Assembly: GCA_028532765.1 (NCBI GenBank)
Contig: JAQQAR010000040.1
Coordinates: 1 to 36,296, forward strand
Direction of reading: 5' to 3'
Source: Sphaerochaetaceae bacterium
Lineage (GTDB): Bacteria; Spirochaetota; Spirochaetia; Sphaerochaetales; Sphaerochaetaceae
Length of the DNA stretch: 36,296 nt
Part shown: piece by piece, positions 22,735 to 29,496 of the stretch
How the letters are laid out: each line of letters begins with the position of its first letter
How positions within the stretch are numbered: position 1 is the first letter of the stretch
Made by a program: the position numbers and the translations under genes
Notes under the pieces: model-generated
Told to the model about the DNA's origin: nothing
Seen by the model: the letters and a program-made list of their open reading frames with translations, nothing else
Databases searched by the model: none

Positions 22735-23975
22735 GTTGCAGCTCCAACCTCTATGATTTTCAGGATCAGGTGAGCAGCATCCTCCATTGCAGGAAGGGCA
22801 GCCCATTCAAACTGGGAGTGAAGATTATGTCCACCGGTAAAGATATTCGGGCAGGGAATATTTCTCTCGTTTGCCATGCGTGCACCATCGGTACCACCCC
22901 TGATCAAGGCTTGCTCAAGCTTGAATCCTAGTTCATCCCCGGCCTTGAAGAGATTCTCCATGGCAAACGGCTTGTTCTTTGCAACCAATGCCATGTTGTA
23001 GTAGATGTGTTTCGCATCAACAGTGACTGTTCCATTTGGATAGAGAGCCTCTGTCGCGGCTGCCAACTGCTTGATCGCCTCAATTCTCCTGTCGAGTATC
23101 TCCAGATCAAAATCCCTGAGGTACAAGGTGAGGTCAACCTCGGTATTCGTACCACTCATGCTCTGTGCACAGTAGTACCCATAGCGTTCATCGGTGGCCT
23201 CCGGGCTCTCTGCCTGAGGCAGAGCATTAACAAAGAAGGCAGCCATGGTCAGTGCATTGACGAGTCGTCCTCTGGCAGCCCCAAAGTGGTAGCTTACCCC
23301 ACTGAAGTGAACACGTACCGTTGCAGCATTGAAACACTCACTTTCTATCTCATACCGTTTCCCACCATCAATGGTGTAACAGTAGTCACAGCTGATCTTA
23401 TCGTACGGGAACGTATCCATCCCGGCACCGGTCTCTTCATCACTGGTGAAGATGAACTCCACCACCCCATGCTTGATCTCGGGATGGCTGAGCAGATACT
23501 CTGCTGCGCTCATGATCTCAGCCACTCCGGCCTTGTCGTCACTACCCAGGAGTGTATTGCCATCAGTTACAATGACCGTCTCTCCCTTGTAACGCAACAG
23601 TTCAGGGTTGTCTTCAACCTTGAGGGTGTGTTCTTCATTGAGCGGGATATCTTTTCCATCATAGGAGGCGATGACTCTGGGTTTTACGCCATTGCCCGGC
23701 ACATCATCGGCTGTATCGACATGTGCCATGAAGGCCACGGTGGGTACATCATGGTCGATGTTGGAGGGAAGCCTTCCTATAACCACTCCATGTTCATCAA
23801 CCTGGATGTCCTCGATCCCCAGGTCGCGCAACTCCTGTTCCAGCAACCTGAGCAGGTCCCATTGTCCATCCGTGGAGGGGTGTCTTTCTCCTACTTTCTT
23901 GTCATCACTCATGGTATCTATGACTGCATATCGTAAAAATCTGTTCAGTATAGCGTCTGCAAATGTATTGGGCAT
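22731..23975 (-). CDS. pepT: Peptidase T (tripeptide aminopeptidase)
   Basis: PepT removes the N-terminal residue from tripeptides using two zinc ions (M20B family). The 414-residue product shows F-M-A-H-V-D-T-A-D, L-G-S-D-D-K-A-G, T-S-D-E-E-T-G-A-G with the catalytic Glu, I-D-G-G, and near the end I-R-G-G-T-D-G-A-R and T-G-G-H-N-L-H-S-Q-F-E-W, matching the enzyme along its whole length. The start is the ATG at 23975, because AAGGAG sits seven bases before it; the longer upstream frame has no such site. It heads a three-gene unit with two envelope proteins. Together with the M16C peptidase it points to peptide use. Confidence 0.96.
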   Translation of the reverse strand: MPNTFADAILNRFLRYAVIDTMSDDKKVGERHPSTDGQWDLLRLLEQELRDLGIEDIQVDEHGVVIGRLPSNIDHDVPTVAFMAHVDTADDVPGNGVKPRVIASYDGKDIPLNEEHTLKVEDNPELLRYKGETVIVTDGNTLLGSDDKAGVAEIMSAAEYLLSHPEIKHGVVEFIFTSDEETGAGMDTFPYDKISCDYCYTIDGGKRYEIESECFNAATVRVHFSGVSYHFGAARGRLVNALTMAAFFVNALPQAESPEATDERYGYYCAQSMSGTNTEVDLTLYLRDFDLEILDRRIEAIKQLAAATEALYPNGTVTVDAKHIYYNMALVAKNKPFAMENLFKAGDELGFKLEQALIRGGTDGARMANERNIPCPNIFTGGHNLHSQFEWAALPAMEDAAHLILKIIEVGAAT

Positions 23976-24009
23976 TGATCTCTCCTTCATTGTGAGTATT
24001 CCAATGCCC

Positions 24010-24038
24010 AGTATTTCACAAAGTGGACTTGCAGGCAA
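24010..24038 (-). promoter_or_regulatory. Possible promoter of pepT
   Basis: On the minus strand TTGCCT (24033-24038), a 17-bp spacer and AATACT (24010-24015) each match the sigma-70 consensus at four of six positions. A start about seven bases downstream would leave a leader of roughly 28 bases including the AAGGAG site. This is a moderate match only. Confidence 0.35.
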
Positions 24039-24053
24039 CCAAATCCACACTAT

Positions 24054-24905
24054 TTAGATGGTGAAGTCATAGCTCTTCAACATTGGCTTGATCATATCCA
24101 CCACATTATAGAGAGCAAATACACAGATGATGATTCCCGTAACAACCGGTCCCCGCTTCAACGTTTTTCCCACGGAAATGACACTGGCTGTCATGGCACT
24201 GGAGAGTTCTGGTTCTGTGGTCACCGTCTTCAGCCAATCTCCGAACGCTTCATCAGGAGTTCCCCCGAATTGGTAGTACCTCCAGATGGACATGACAGTG
24301 GTTGAGACTACCCCACTGGCAATCGCGATAGCAGTTGCCGCTGAGATTTTCCCCCAGAAGACCGTGGTAGGGATGCAGGCATAGACCACCCCGGCGGTAA
24401 AGAGTACCAGTGTCCTGGTAACCAGCTTCTGCATATCCTTCCAAAACGCTGCACGCTGACTGGGAGCCAAGCCCCGGGCGAGGTTTTCTCCTCTTGTCTG
24501 AAGCAAGCTTCGTCTCTGCACCAGTTGCTGGTCCAGCTGTTGCTGCTCCTCTTCATTGAGCAGAGTGTGTGCAAAAGAGACCACCTTCTCAACATCAGCC
24601 TCTCCCTGAGGATTGCCTACCGTATAACAAAACTCCAAATACTCTCTTCCCTGACCTTCAGAGAGGGTATTGCTGACGATCTGCTTGCCAGAGGGGTTGC
24701 TCTTTGTCAGTGAACGGCTGACCTCCTCTTCCAGATATGGCCAAACAACATCCTTCTGTTGTTCTATCATCTCAGAGACAGCTGGCAGGAGCTGGTCATC
24801 TGAAATCTTCTGTTTCTCTACCGATTGCAGCCCCATCGAGCAACCAGAGAGTTGCACAATGAGCAACAATACCACAACCTGGGTAACAATTCTTCTTCCT
24901 GTCAT
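24054..24905 (-). CDS. Lipoprotein of unknown function with additional hydrophobic segments
   Basis: A 283-residue product with lipobox L-S-G-C (Cys22) after a hydrophobic core. Residues about 40-150 are hydrophilic and helical, with a Gln/Glu-rich stretch E-E-E-Q-Q-Q-L-D-Q-Q-L. The second half has two or three long hydrophobic segments (from about 165 to 210, and near 255-275), which is unusual for a lipoprotein and suggests either a membrane-embedded protein or hydrophobic helices packed in a complex. I do not recognise the family. The ATG at 24905 overlaps the stop of the preceding exported protein gene (ATGA) and follows a strong AGGAGGAAGGA. The two genes form one unit, separate from pepT downstream. 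Confidence 0.65.
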   Translation of the reverse strand: MTGRRIVTQVVVLLLIVQLSGCSMGLQSVEKQKISDDQLLPAVSEMIEQQKDVVWPYLEEEVSRSLTKSNPSGKQIVSNTLSEGQGREYLEFCYTVGNPQGEADVEKVVSFAHTLLNEEEQQQLDQQLVQRRSLLQTRGENLARGLAPSQRAAFWKDMQKLVTRTLVLFTAGVVYACIPTTVFWGKISAATAIAIASGVVSTTVMSIWRYYQFGGTPDEAFGDWLKTVTTEPELSSAMTASVISVGKTLKRGPVVTGIIICVFALYNVVDMIKPMLKSYDFTI

Positions 24906-25474
24906 ATTCCTTCCTCCTCTTGTATCTTTTTCTGGTTCTTTTGCTTCAGGGGGAAAGACCACCCTAAAAGCAAGGAAAACCGAATCATGGGATAGCGGGA
25001 AAATCGTAATGAGAGCCTCTTGTATGCTGAACTGAAGACTCCATTTGGGTCGCGTATGATCACCCTTGGTTCAATACGCAATCCTTTGTAAGGAGTAATT
25101 GTCCAGCCGAATGCCATTTCATTGAGAAAGCGGAGGGATTCCTCCTCATCGTCATACCAATCATTGAAAAGAAAGCCTACCTGGATGAGAGAAACGGTAA
25201 GATGCAACCCGCAGTCCAGGGGGTAGTAATCGAGAAAGAGGCCGGTTTCCAACAGCCTGGGGCCTCCTACCTCGTGTTCAGCGGTAAGACTGATTGGGAG
25301 ACGAAGGGAGAACTGTTCATCAAGTGAGAGACCAAGCTCCACACGAGCGAGTACCGTCTCCTGCCATAGCGCATCGATGAGTGCACCATCCACAGAACAA
25401 TACAAGCTAGGTCCTGCCCCAAAGAGCGGACTAACTATGATGAGCAGTGGTATGATTATCATCATTTTACGCAC
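24902..25474 (-). CDS. Small exported protein of unknown function
   Basis: A 190-residue protein with a signal peptide (about residues 1-20, ending P-L-F-G-A-G). The mature part is rich in beta-strand-like alternation (S-L-R-L-P-I-S-L-T, L-H-L-T-V-S-L-I-Q-V-G-F-L-F) and aromatic residues, and ends in a basic and acidic tail K-Q-K-N-Q-K-K. A small barrel or beta sandwich in the outer membrane or periplasm is possible. The start is GTG at 25474, five bases after GGAGG. It overlaps the lipoprotein gene by 4 bp. No family is recognised. Confidence 0.6.
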   Translation of the reverse strand: MRKMMIIIPLLIIVSPLFGAGPSLYCSVDGALIDALWQETVLARVELGLSLDEQFSLRLPISLTAEHEVGGPRLLETGLFLDYYPLDCGLHLTVSLIQVGFLFNDWYDDEEESLRFLNEMAFGWTITPYKGLRIEPRVIIRDPNGVFSSAYKRLSLRFSRYPMIRFSLLLGWSFPLKQKNQKKIQEEEGI

Positions 25475-25623
25475 CTATTCCTCCGTACGCAGAAACTAGC
25501 ACGGAGTAAGGTATGGGAATATTCACCAAATTGGGTACCAACAACAAGGAGGAGTGGGTCTCTTCATAAGAAAAACAGGAATTCTTCTCATTAATGGTTG
25601 TAAGTCATGGTAAACTTGTACAC

Positions 25624-25650
25624 AAACTATAATCTTTATTGTTATAGTTT
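25624..25650. promoter_or_regulatory. 9-bp inverted repeat upstream of the linker-barrel gene
   Basis: The arms AAACTATAA (25624-25632) and TTATAGTTT (25642-25650) are perfect reverse complements separated by nine bases. The left arm runs into a perfect TATAAT (25628-25633) and the right arm contains TATAGT (25643-25648), the latter with a TACACA -35-like sequence at 18 bp. It sits 17 bases before the GTG of the plus-strand gene, just before the AAGGAG site. It could be an operator over the promoter or an mRNA hairpin; A/T richness raises the chance of coincidence. Confidence 0.45.
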
Positions 25651-25667
25651 ATTGTAAGGAGTTTGTT

Positions 25668-26720
25668 GTGAATAAGATTTGGTCTGTAGTATTGATTGTC
25701 ATTGCTGTCCTGACTGTGGCTGCAGGTACCTACTGGTACGTGGAGTTCAGGCCTTTGGCTGGGCAAAGTGGAACAGAACAAACGGCAACCATTGAACAAA
25801 CAGAAGAGCGTGAGACCATACAGGTCCCACAGACCTCTCCTGCACAATATGTTGAACCAAAGCAAGCAACAGAACTCCCCCCAGAACTTATGCAACGTCC
25901 TGAGGAGCCGGTACAAGAACCCCCTACCCCAAGCATGCCGGTGATGAAAGAGGAAGCTCAGCAATCGGTGATACAGGTTACAGAGCCTATGCCACTGCCT
26001 GTAAGCCCCTTAATCCAAAATGGACTCCTCAAGCTCCCACGGCCCAAGGGACCGGTGGTACAAGTGCCCTTCGCCCCCCCTCGTGTTGCAACAGATCAGG
26101 AAGAGAAAGGCCTGATGGAGAAAGCAACTCCTGTACTCGAACTGGAAGAAGAACCAAGGAAGAAAGAAGAGCAAATTGAAATACCACTGCCAGAAGAAAA
26201 AGAAGCTGAAGAAATGCAGACGGTAGTACTCAAACCAAGTACTCCGTCAGCCGCTACCAGCGCTGTCACCTTCGACGAGGAAGCTTTCCAGTGGTCGATC
26301 AACTCCTCGGTCTCATTCCTTGACTATCAGTTCCCTGGTTCGGACAAAGGCTTCGATATCCAGGTTGACCTGCTCAAGCATGCAGAAGGAGCATTCAAGT
26401 TTGGAGGAACCCTCGAATATGCGAAGGTAGAAGGTAATCATGAGATAAGCGTATTGGGCAAGGTTCAGTGGAATCTACGTGATGATAAACCTCTCTCATT
26501 CCCACTCTCTGTCTCACTCGGTCCGACGGTTATCATTCCATCCAGCGGAAACAATGAGTTTGGGGTGACTGGAAAGATCCAGGGAGGCGTCTCCTATGCT
26601 TTGACTGAATGGATGCGCGTTTTCTACGAAGCAGGAGTACAGGCACAATGGGTCATCACTGCCAATGACTTCACCATCCAGCTTGAACCAATGCGAATAG
26701 GATTTGGATTCAGTTTCTAG
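25668..26720 (+). CDS. Membrane-anchored protein with Pro/Glu-rich linker and C-terminal barrel-like domain
   Basis: A 350-residue product starting at GTG (25668), six bases after AAGGAG. Residues about 5-27 form one hydrophobic segment (N-terminal anchor or uncleaved signal; cleavage near A-A-G is possible). Residues about 30-205 are low in hydrophobic content and rich in Pro, Glu, Gln and Lys, like the periplasm-spanning linker of TonB. Residues about 208-350 form a domain of alternating strands ending G-F-G-F-S-F, with the terminal Phe typical of outer-membrane barrels. I do not recognise the family. The build suggests a tether from the inner to the outer membrane. Alternatively the N-terminus is a cleaved signal and the linker is merely periplasmic. 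Its stop overlaps the converging gene by 4 bp. Confidence 0.75.
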   Translation: MNKIWSVVLIVIAVLTVAAGTYWYVEFRPLAGQSGTEQTATIEQTEERETIQVPQTSPAQYVEPKQATELPPELMQRPEEPVQEPPTPSMPVMKEEAQQSVIQVTEPMPLPVSPLIQNGLLKLPRPKGPVVQVPFAPPRVATDQEEKGLMEKATPVLELEEEPRKKEEQIEIPLPEEKEAEEMQTVVLKPSTPSAATSAVTFDEEAFQWSINSSVSFLDYQFPGSDKGFDIQVDLLKHAEGAFKFGGTLEYAKVEGNHEISVLGKVQWNLRDDKPLSFPLSVSLGPTVIIPSSGNNEFGVTGKIQGGVSYALTEWMRVFYEAGVQAQWVITANDFTIQLEPMRIGFGFSF

Positions 26721-27262
26721 AGATCCTTGAACGAGGGAGCCCCACTGGCTTCCTCTCCTACCTCAATATTCCCAAGAGGCCTACTCCAGCCAAGTGCTGC
26801 AGTGAGAGCCTCTTTTTTTGTATGGGCACGAGAGACGACAAACTTCGCTTCACTCTGTCCCTTTGCCTTGAATGTAATTCCACCCCGTACAGAAAGCACC
26901 TTACCGATGGAAAAGCCCTCTATGTCAGCGATAGCCAAGCGATAAGACTCCTTAACAGGGTTGCTGCCATCCCTACGATAGAGAACCACAGCATCCTTGG
27001 TTACAACCATTCTACCTCTGAGCAAATCTCCTTCCCCCAGTGGAGGAACCATGGCACAGAACAGGGAGTAGTGAAACGTCTCGTCCGTAGCCTTACGAAC
27101 CTCTTTCTCAGAAACGTAGTAGGTGATTCTATAGAACAACCACACCAACAGAAACAAGAGGGGGAATAAAGAGTAATAGAGCCCTTTTCCAATATAGGAG
27201 GGATTGATAAAGACCAGGAAGAAGGTCAATGCCAATAGGATGAGTTTGATTAAAGCTTGCAT
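26717..27262 (-). CDS. Two-TM membrane protein with PH-like domain
   Basis: A product of about 181 residues with two hydrophobic segments within the first 47 residues and a soluble C-terminal domain of about 120 residues. The strand pattern (M-V-V-T-K-D-A-V-V-L-Y-R-R-D-G, Y-R-L-A-I-A-D-I-E-G-F-S-I-G, G-I-T-F-K-A-K) resembles bacterial PH-domain membrane proteins, but no diagnostic motif allows a firm call. The start ATG at 27262 is preferred; an in-frame GTG lies six bases upstream. No Shine-Dalgarno precedes either, and a -10-like TACATT ends just before them. It is transcribed alone and converges on the linker-barrel gene with a 4-bp overlap. Confidence 0.6.
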   Translation of the reverse strand: MQALIKLILLALTFFLVFINPSYIGKGLYYSLFPLLFLLVWLFYRITYYVSEKEVRKATDETFHYSLFCAMVPPLGEGDLLRGRMVVTKDAVVLYRRDGSNPVKESYRLAIADIEGFSIGKVLSVRGGITFKAKGQSEAKFVVSRAHTKKEALTAALGWSRPLGNIEVGEEASGAPSFKDL

Positions 27263-27268
27263 GCCCAC

Positions 27269-27274
27269 AATGTA
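27269..27274 (-). promoter_or_regulatory. -10-like element next to the PH-like gene start
   Basis: TACATT on the minus strand lies six bases before the ATG at 27262, matching four of six positions of the -10 consensus. The -35 region is poor (TTTTCT at 17 bp, in a T-rich tract). It is listed because the geometry repeats that at def, the DRTGG gene and nfo. Confidence 0.3.
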
Positions 27275-27346
27275 CTTGCTCGAAGAAAAAAAGAAAAGCC
27301 TTGAAGCGAATGTTTGCCGCTTGCCTCTTCTTAATTGGAGGCTACA

Positions 27347-29386
27347 ATGAACAGAATATCACAATGTTCACGTTGGCTTTGGATTCCCCTTCTATGTTGC
27401 TGCATGTGTTTTACTTTTGGGGGATGCAAAGAAGAGAGCGCAGGTCGCTCCTCCTTGCATGTAAGCATGGAGAGGCAATCTGGAACTGAGAAGACCTTGT
27501 TGCCAAATGACACTCCCCTGGAAGTGTCTCGCTACGTAGTGGAAGGTACAGGACCCCAGGATACCACCTTCAGCGTCATGTCCAACACCAGTACCGTCGA
27601 TGTCGATGGTCTCTTGATCGGCACCTGGGACATAACAGCCGTGGGAAGGAACGACCAAGGAGTCGATCTTGTCACAGGTTCTGTTTCAGTCAACCTATCA
27701 AAGGACCCATTGGAGACAGTGATCAAACTGGACGCGCTCAGTGGCAACGGTATGATGGACATTCACCTGGGATGGGATGCGAGTAAGATCAACAGTCCCA
27801 GCCTCGAGGTATGGCTTACCGACCCACAGGGAACCATTACATCGCTTACTCCAACTACGAACAACATGGAGAACGGCTCTGTTGTTTTCACCGGCTCCTA
27901 TCCTGCAGGGTCCTACTTGCTGAGGGCTAAGCTGTACAGTGGGACAAGGTCGGTCGCTGGTTGTGCAGAAGTAATCCGGATAGTGGGAAATAAGACCACC
28001 GAGGGTGCTATCGAACTGACATTGGATAAGTATGCGGATATTCCAGCAACCATCACCTTGGTAGACAACCTGGGGGTACCCGTTGAGTGCAGCATCCAAG
28101 GGATCAGTGAAGTCATGGAGGCACAAGTTCCGGCAACTGCAACACTCTCTGCCCAAGAGGCAACAGACCTGGAGGTGAGCTGGTATCTGGACGGAGAGGA
28201 AATCAGCAATGCGCTCTCCTGTGCATTCACACCTGAGAGTGGACAACATCGCTTGGATGTCATTGCAAAAGGAGCACTCCTGGCTAGTACTGGGTCGGCC
28301 AGCATCACTTTCAAAGCCGCTGTCGAGGGAACCTCCGGGGTTCCTAAACTCGTCGGGATGGTAGAGGACACTACCGATGGCTTGTATGTCGGGAAGAATG
28401 CACATGTGGCATTCCTGCCTGATGGAAAGTTGGTGCTGGCCAGCAACCAACATCAGACCATCCAGGTCTGTAGGATTGTCCGTGATACCCTGGAGGTGGT
28501 CAACACCTATACCACAACTGATGGCTTCAACGCAGTACAGGTAACCGATATATATGTCGATCCACTCACAAAACTTGTTGCCATTGCAGATGCAAGTATT
28601 CCGAGCCTAAGCGTCTATTTCTATGATTCAAAAAACGCAACGCTCACTAAACAGTTTGAACGAAGCAATACCTATTTCAAGAACAGCAGTTCAAGCAAAA
28701 CCTTCACAAGCCTGCATCAATTAAGCAAGGAGGCAAGCACAGGAATTCTCTATGGCCTGATACCTGATGCTTCGCATGTGGTACAGACAAACCTGTATGC
28801 ACAAACCCCTGAGAGTGCTGACCCTGGAGAGTATATTTGGTGGTTCTCCAACCCGCCTGTCTTTGATGCCTTGGCAATCTCAGAAGGATCACAGAGTGCA
28901 GCTTTGGCAGACACGGACACTGGATTTCTCAAACTCTGCCGGAAGAACGCCATGGATGATCTGTTTGCACAGGACCAGCATTTCCAGAGTAGCGACACCC
29001 CGTACCTGGACAATATTGGTTCCCTTCACTTCATCAACGATGATCAGCTCATCTATGCAACGGATAACGATATTGGGAGGTTTGCCTATGCAAGTAATGC
29101 ATGGACCCAGAAGGAGGTGTATACCTCCTCCCAGAATGATATCGGGGTAATGGAAGGAATCTCTCAACTCCTCTCAAACAAGGATGACACCATGCTCTAC
29201 GTACTTGCAAAAAACAGCAAGAATGTTGTTTCTTTCTCTGTTGATGGGTTCGGGAGACCGCTCTTTTTGGAGAATAGTTCCCTCGGTGATTATGCTCCTG
29301 CTAGAATGACACTCTCTCCCAGTGAAGAACACCTGGCGATTGTCTCTGACATGAATGATTCACTGATTCTGTGTGCCATTCCCTAA
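27347..29386 (+). CDS. Large lipoprotein with C-terminal beta-propeller-like repeats
   Basis: A 679-residue exported protein. The signal region holds several Cys residues and ends in lipobox F-G-G-C (Cys27). Residues about 45-320 look like consecutive Ig-like beta sandwiches: a segment G-T-W-D-I-T-A-V-G-R-N and a later W-Y-L-D-G-E-E-I with C-A-F-T-P are typical of such domains in spirochaete lipoproteins. From about residue 330 to the end, repeated units such as H-V-A-F-L-P-D-G-K-L-V-L-A-S and V-T-D-I-Y-V-D-P-L-T-K-L-V-A-I-A-D resemble blades of a six- or seven-bladed propeller, and the last unit reads M-T-L-S-P-S-E-E-H-L-A-I-V-S-D. Ligand and role are unknown. The start is the ATG at 27347, five bases after GGAGG; an upstream in-frame TTG is rejected. 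Confidence 0.8.
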   Translation: MNRISQCSRWLWIPLLCCCMCFTFGGCKEESAGRSSLHVSMERQSGTEKTLLPNDTPLEVSRYVVEGTGPQDTTFSVMSNTSTVDVDGLLIGTWDITAVGRNDQGVDLVTGSVSVNLSKDPLETVIKLDALSGNGMMDIHLGWDASKINSPSLEVWLTDPQGTITSLTPTTNNMENGSVVFTGSYPAGSYLLRAKLYSGTRSVAGCAEVIRIVGNKTTEGAIELTLDKYADIPATITLVDNLGVPVECSIQGISEVMEAQVPATATLSAQEATDLEVSWYLDGEEISNALSCAFTPESGQHRLDVIAKGALLASTGSASITFKAAVEGTSGVPKLVGMVEDTTDGLYVGKNAHVAFLPDGKLVLASNQHQTIQVCRIVRDTLEVVNTYTTTDGFNAVQVTDIYVDPLTKLVAIADASIPSLSVYFYDSKNATLTKQFERSNTYFKNSSSSKTFTSLHQLSKEASTGILYGLIPDASHVVQTNLYAQTPESADPGEYIWWFSNPPVFDALAISEGSQSAALADTDTGFLKLCRKNAMDDLFAQDQHFQSSDTPYLDNIGSLHFINDDQLIYATDNDIGRFAYASNAWTQKEVYTSSQNDIGVMEGISQLLSNKDDTMLYVLAKNSKNVVSFSVDGFGRPLFLENSSLGDYAPARMTLSPSEEHLAIVSDMNDSLILCAIP

Positions 29387-29414
29387 CTTTCGATATTGCG
29401 CTTTTTAACACATT

Positions 29415-29437
29415 GAGACCCGGATAACCCGGGTCTC
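29415..29437 (+). terminator. Terminator-like hairpin after the large lipoprotein gene
   Basis: GAGACCCGG (29415-29423) and CCGGGTCTC (29429-29437) form a perfect 9-bp GC-rich stem with a five-base loop, 29 bp after the lipoprotein stop. Downstream comes TCTTATAAT, only a weak U tract. On the minus strand the same hairpin is followed by an A/T-rich stretch, so it may act on both strands of this convergent junction. Confidence 0.6.
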
Positions 29438-29452
29438 TCTTATAATAAGGAT

Positions 29453-29475
29453 GCCCGGCCTGTCGGGGGCCGGGC
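29453..29475 (-). terminator. Terminator-like hairpin after hydA
   Basis: GCCCGGCC (29453-29460) and GGCCGGGC (29468-29475) form a perfect, very GC-rich 8-bp stem with a seven-base loop, 21 bp beyond the hydA stop in the direction of transcription. It is followed on the minus strand by ATCCTTATT, a weak U tract. Together with the neighbouring hairpin it forms a double block between convergent units. Confidence 0.6.
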
Positions 29476-29496
29476 AAATTGGATACTGGCCAACTA

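Noticed and set aside
27698..28453. Minus-strand open frame of about 251 codons
   Set aside because: Antisense shadow of the large lipoprotein gene, which has a signal peptide, lipobox and ribosome-binding site.
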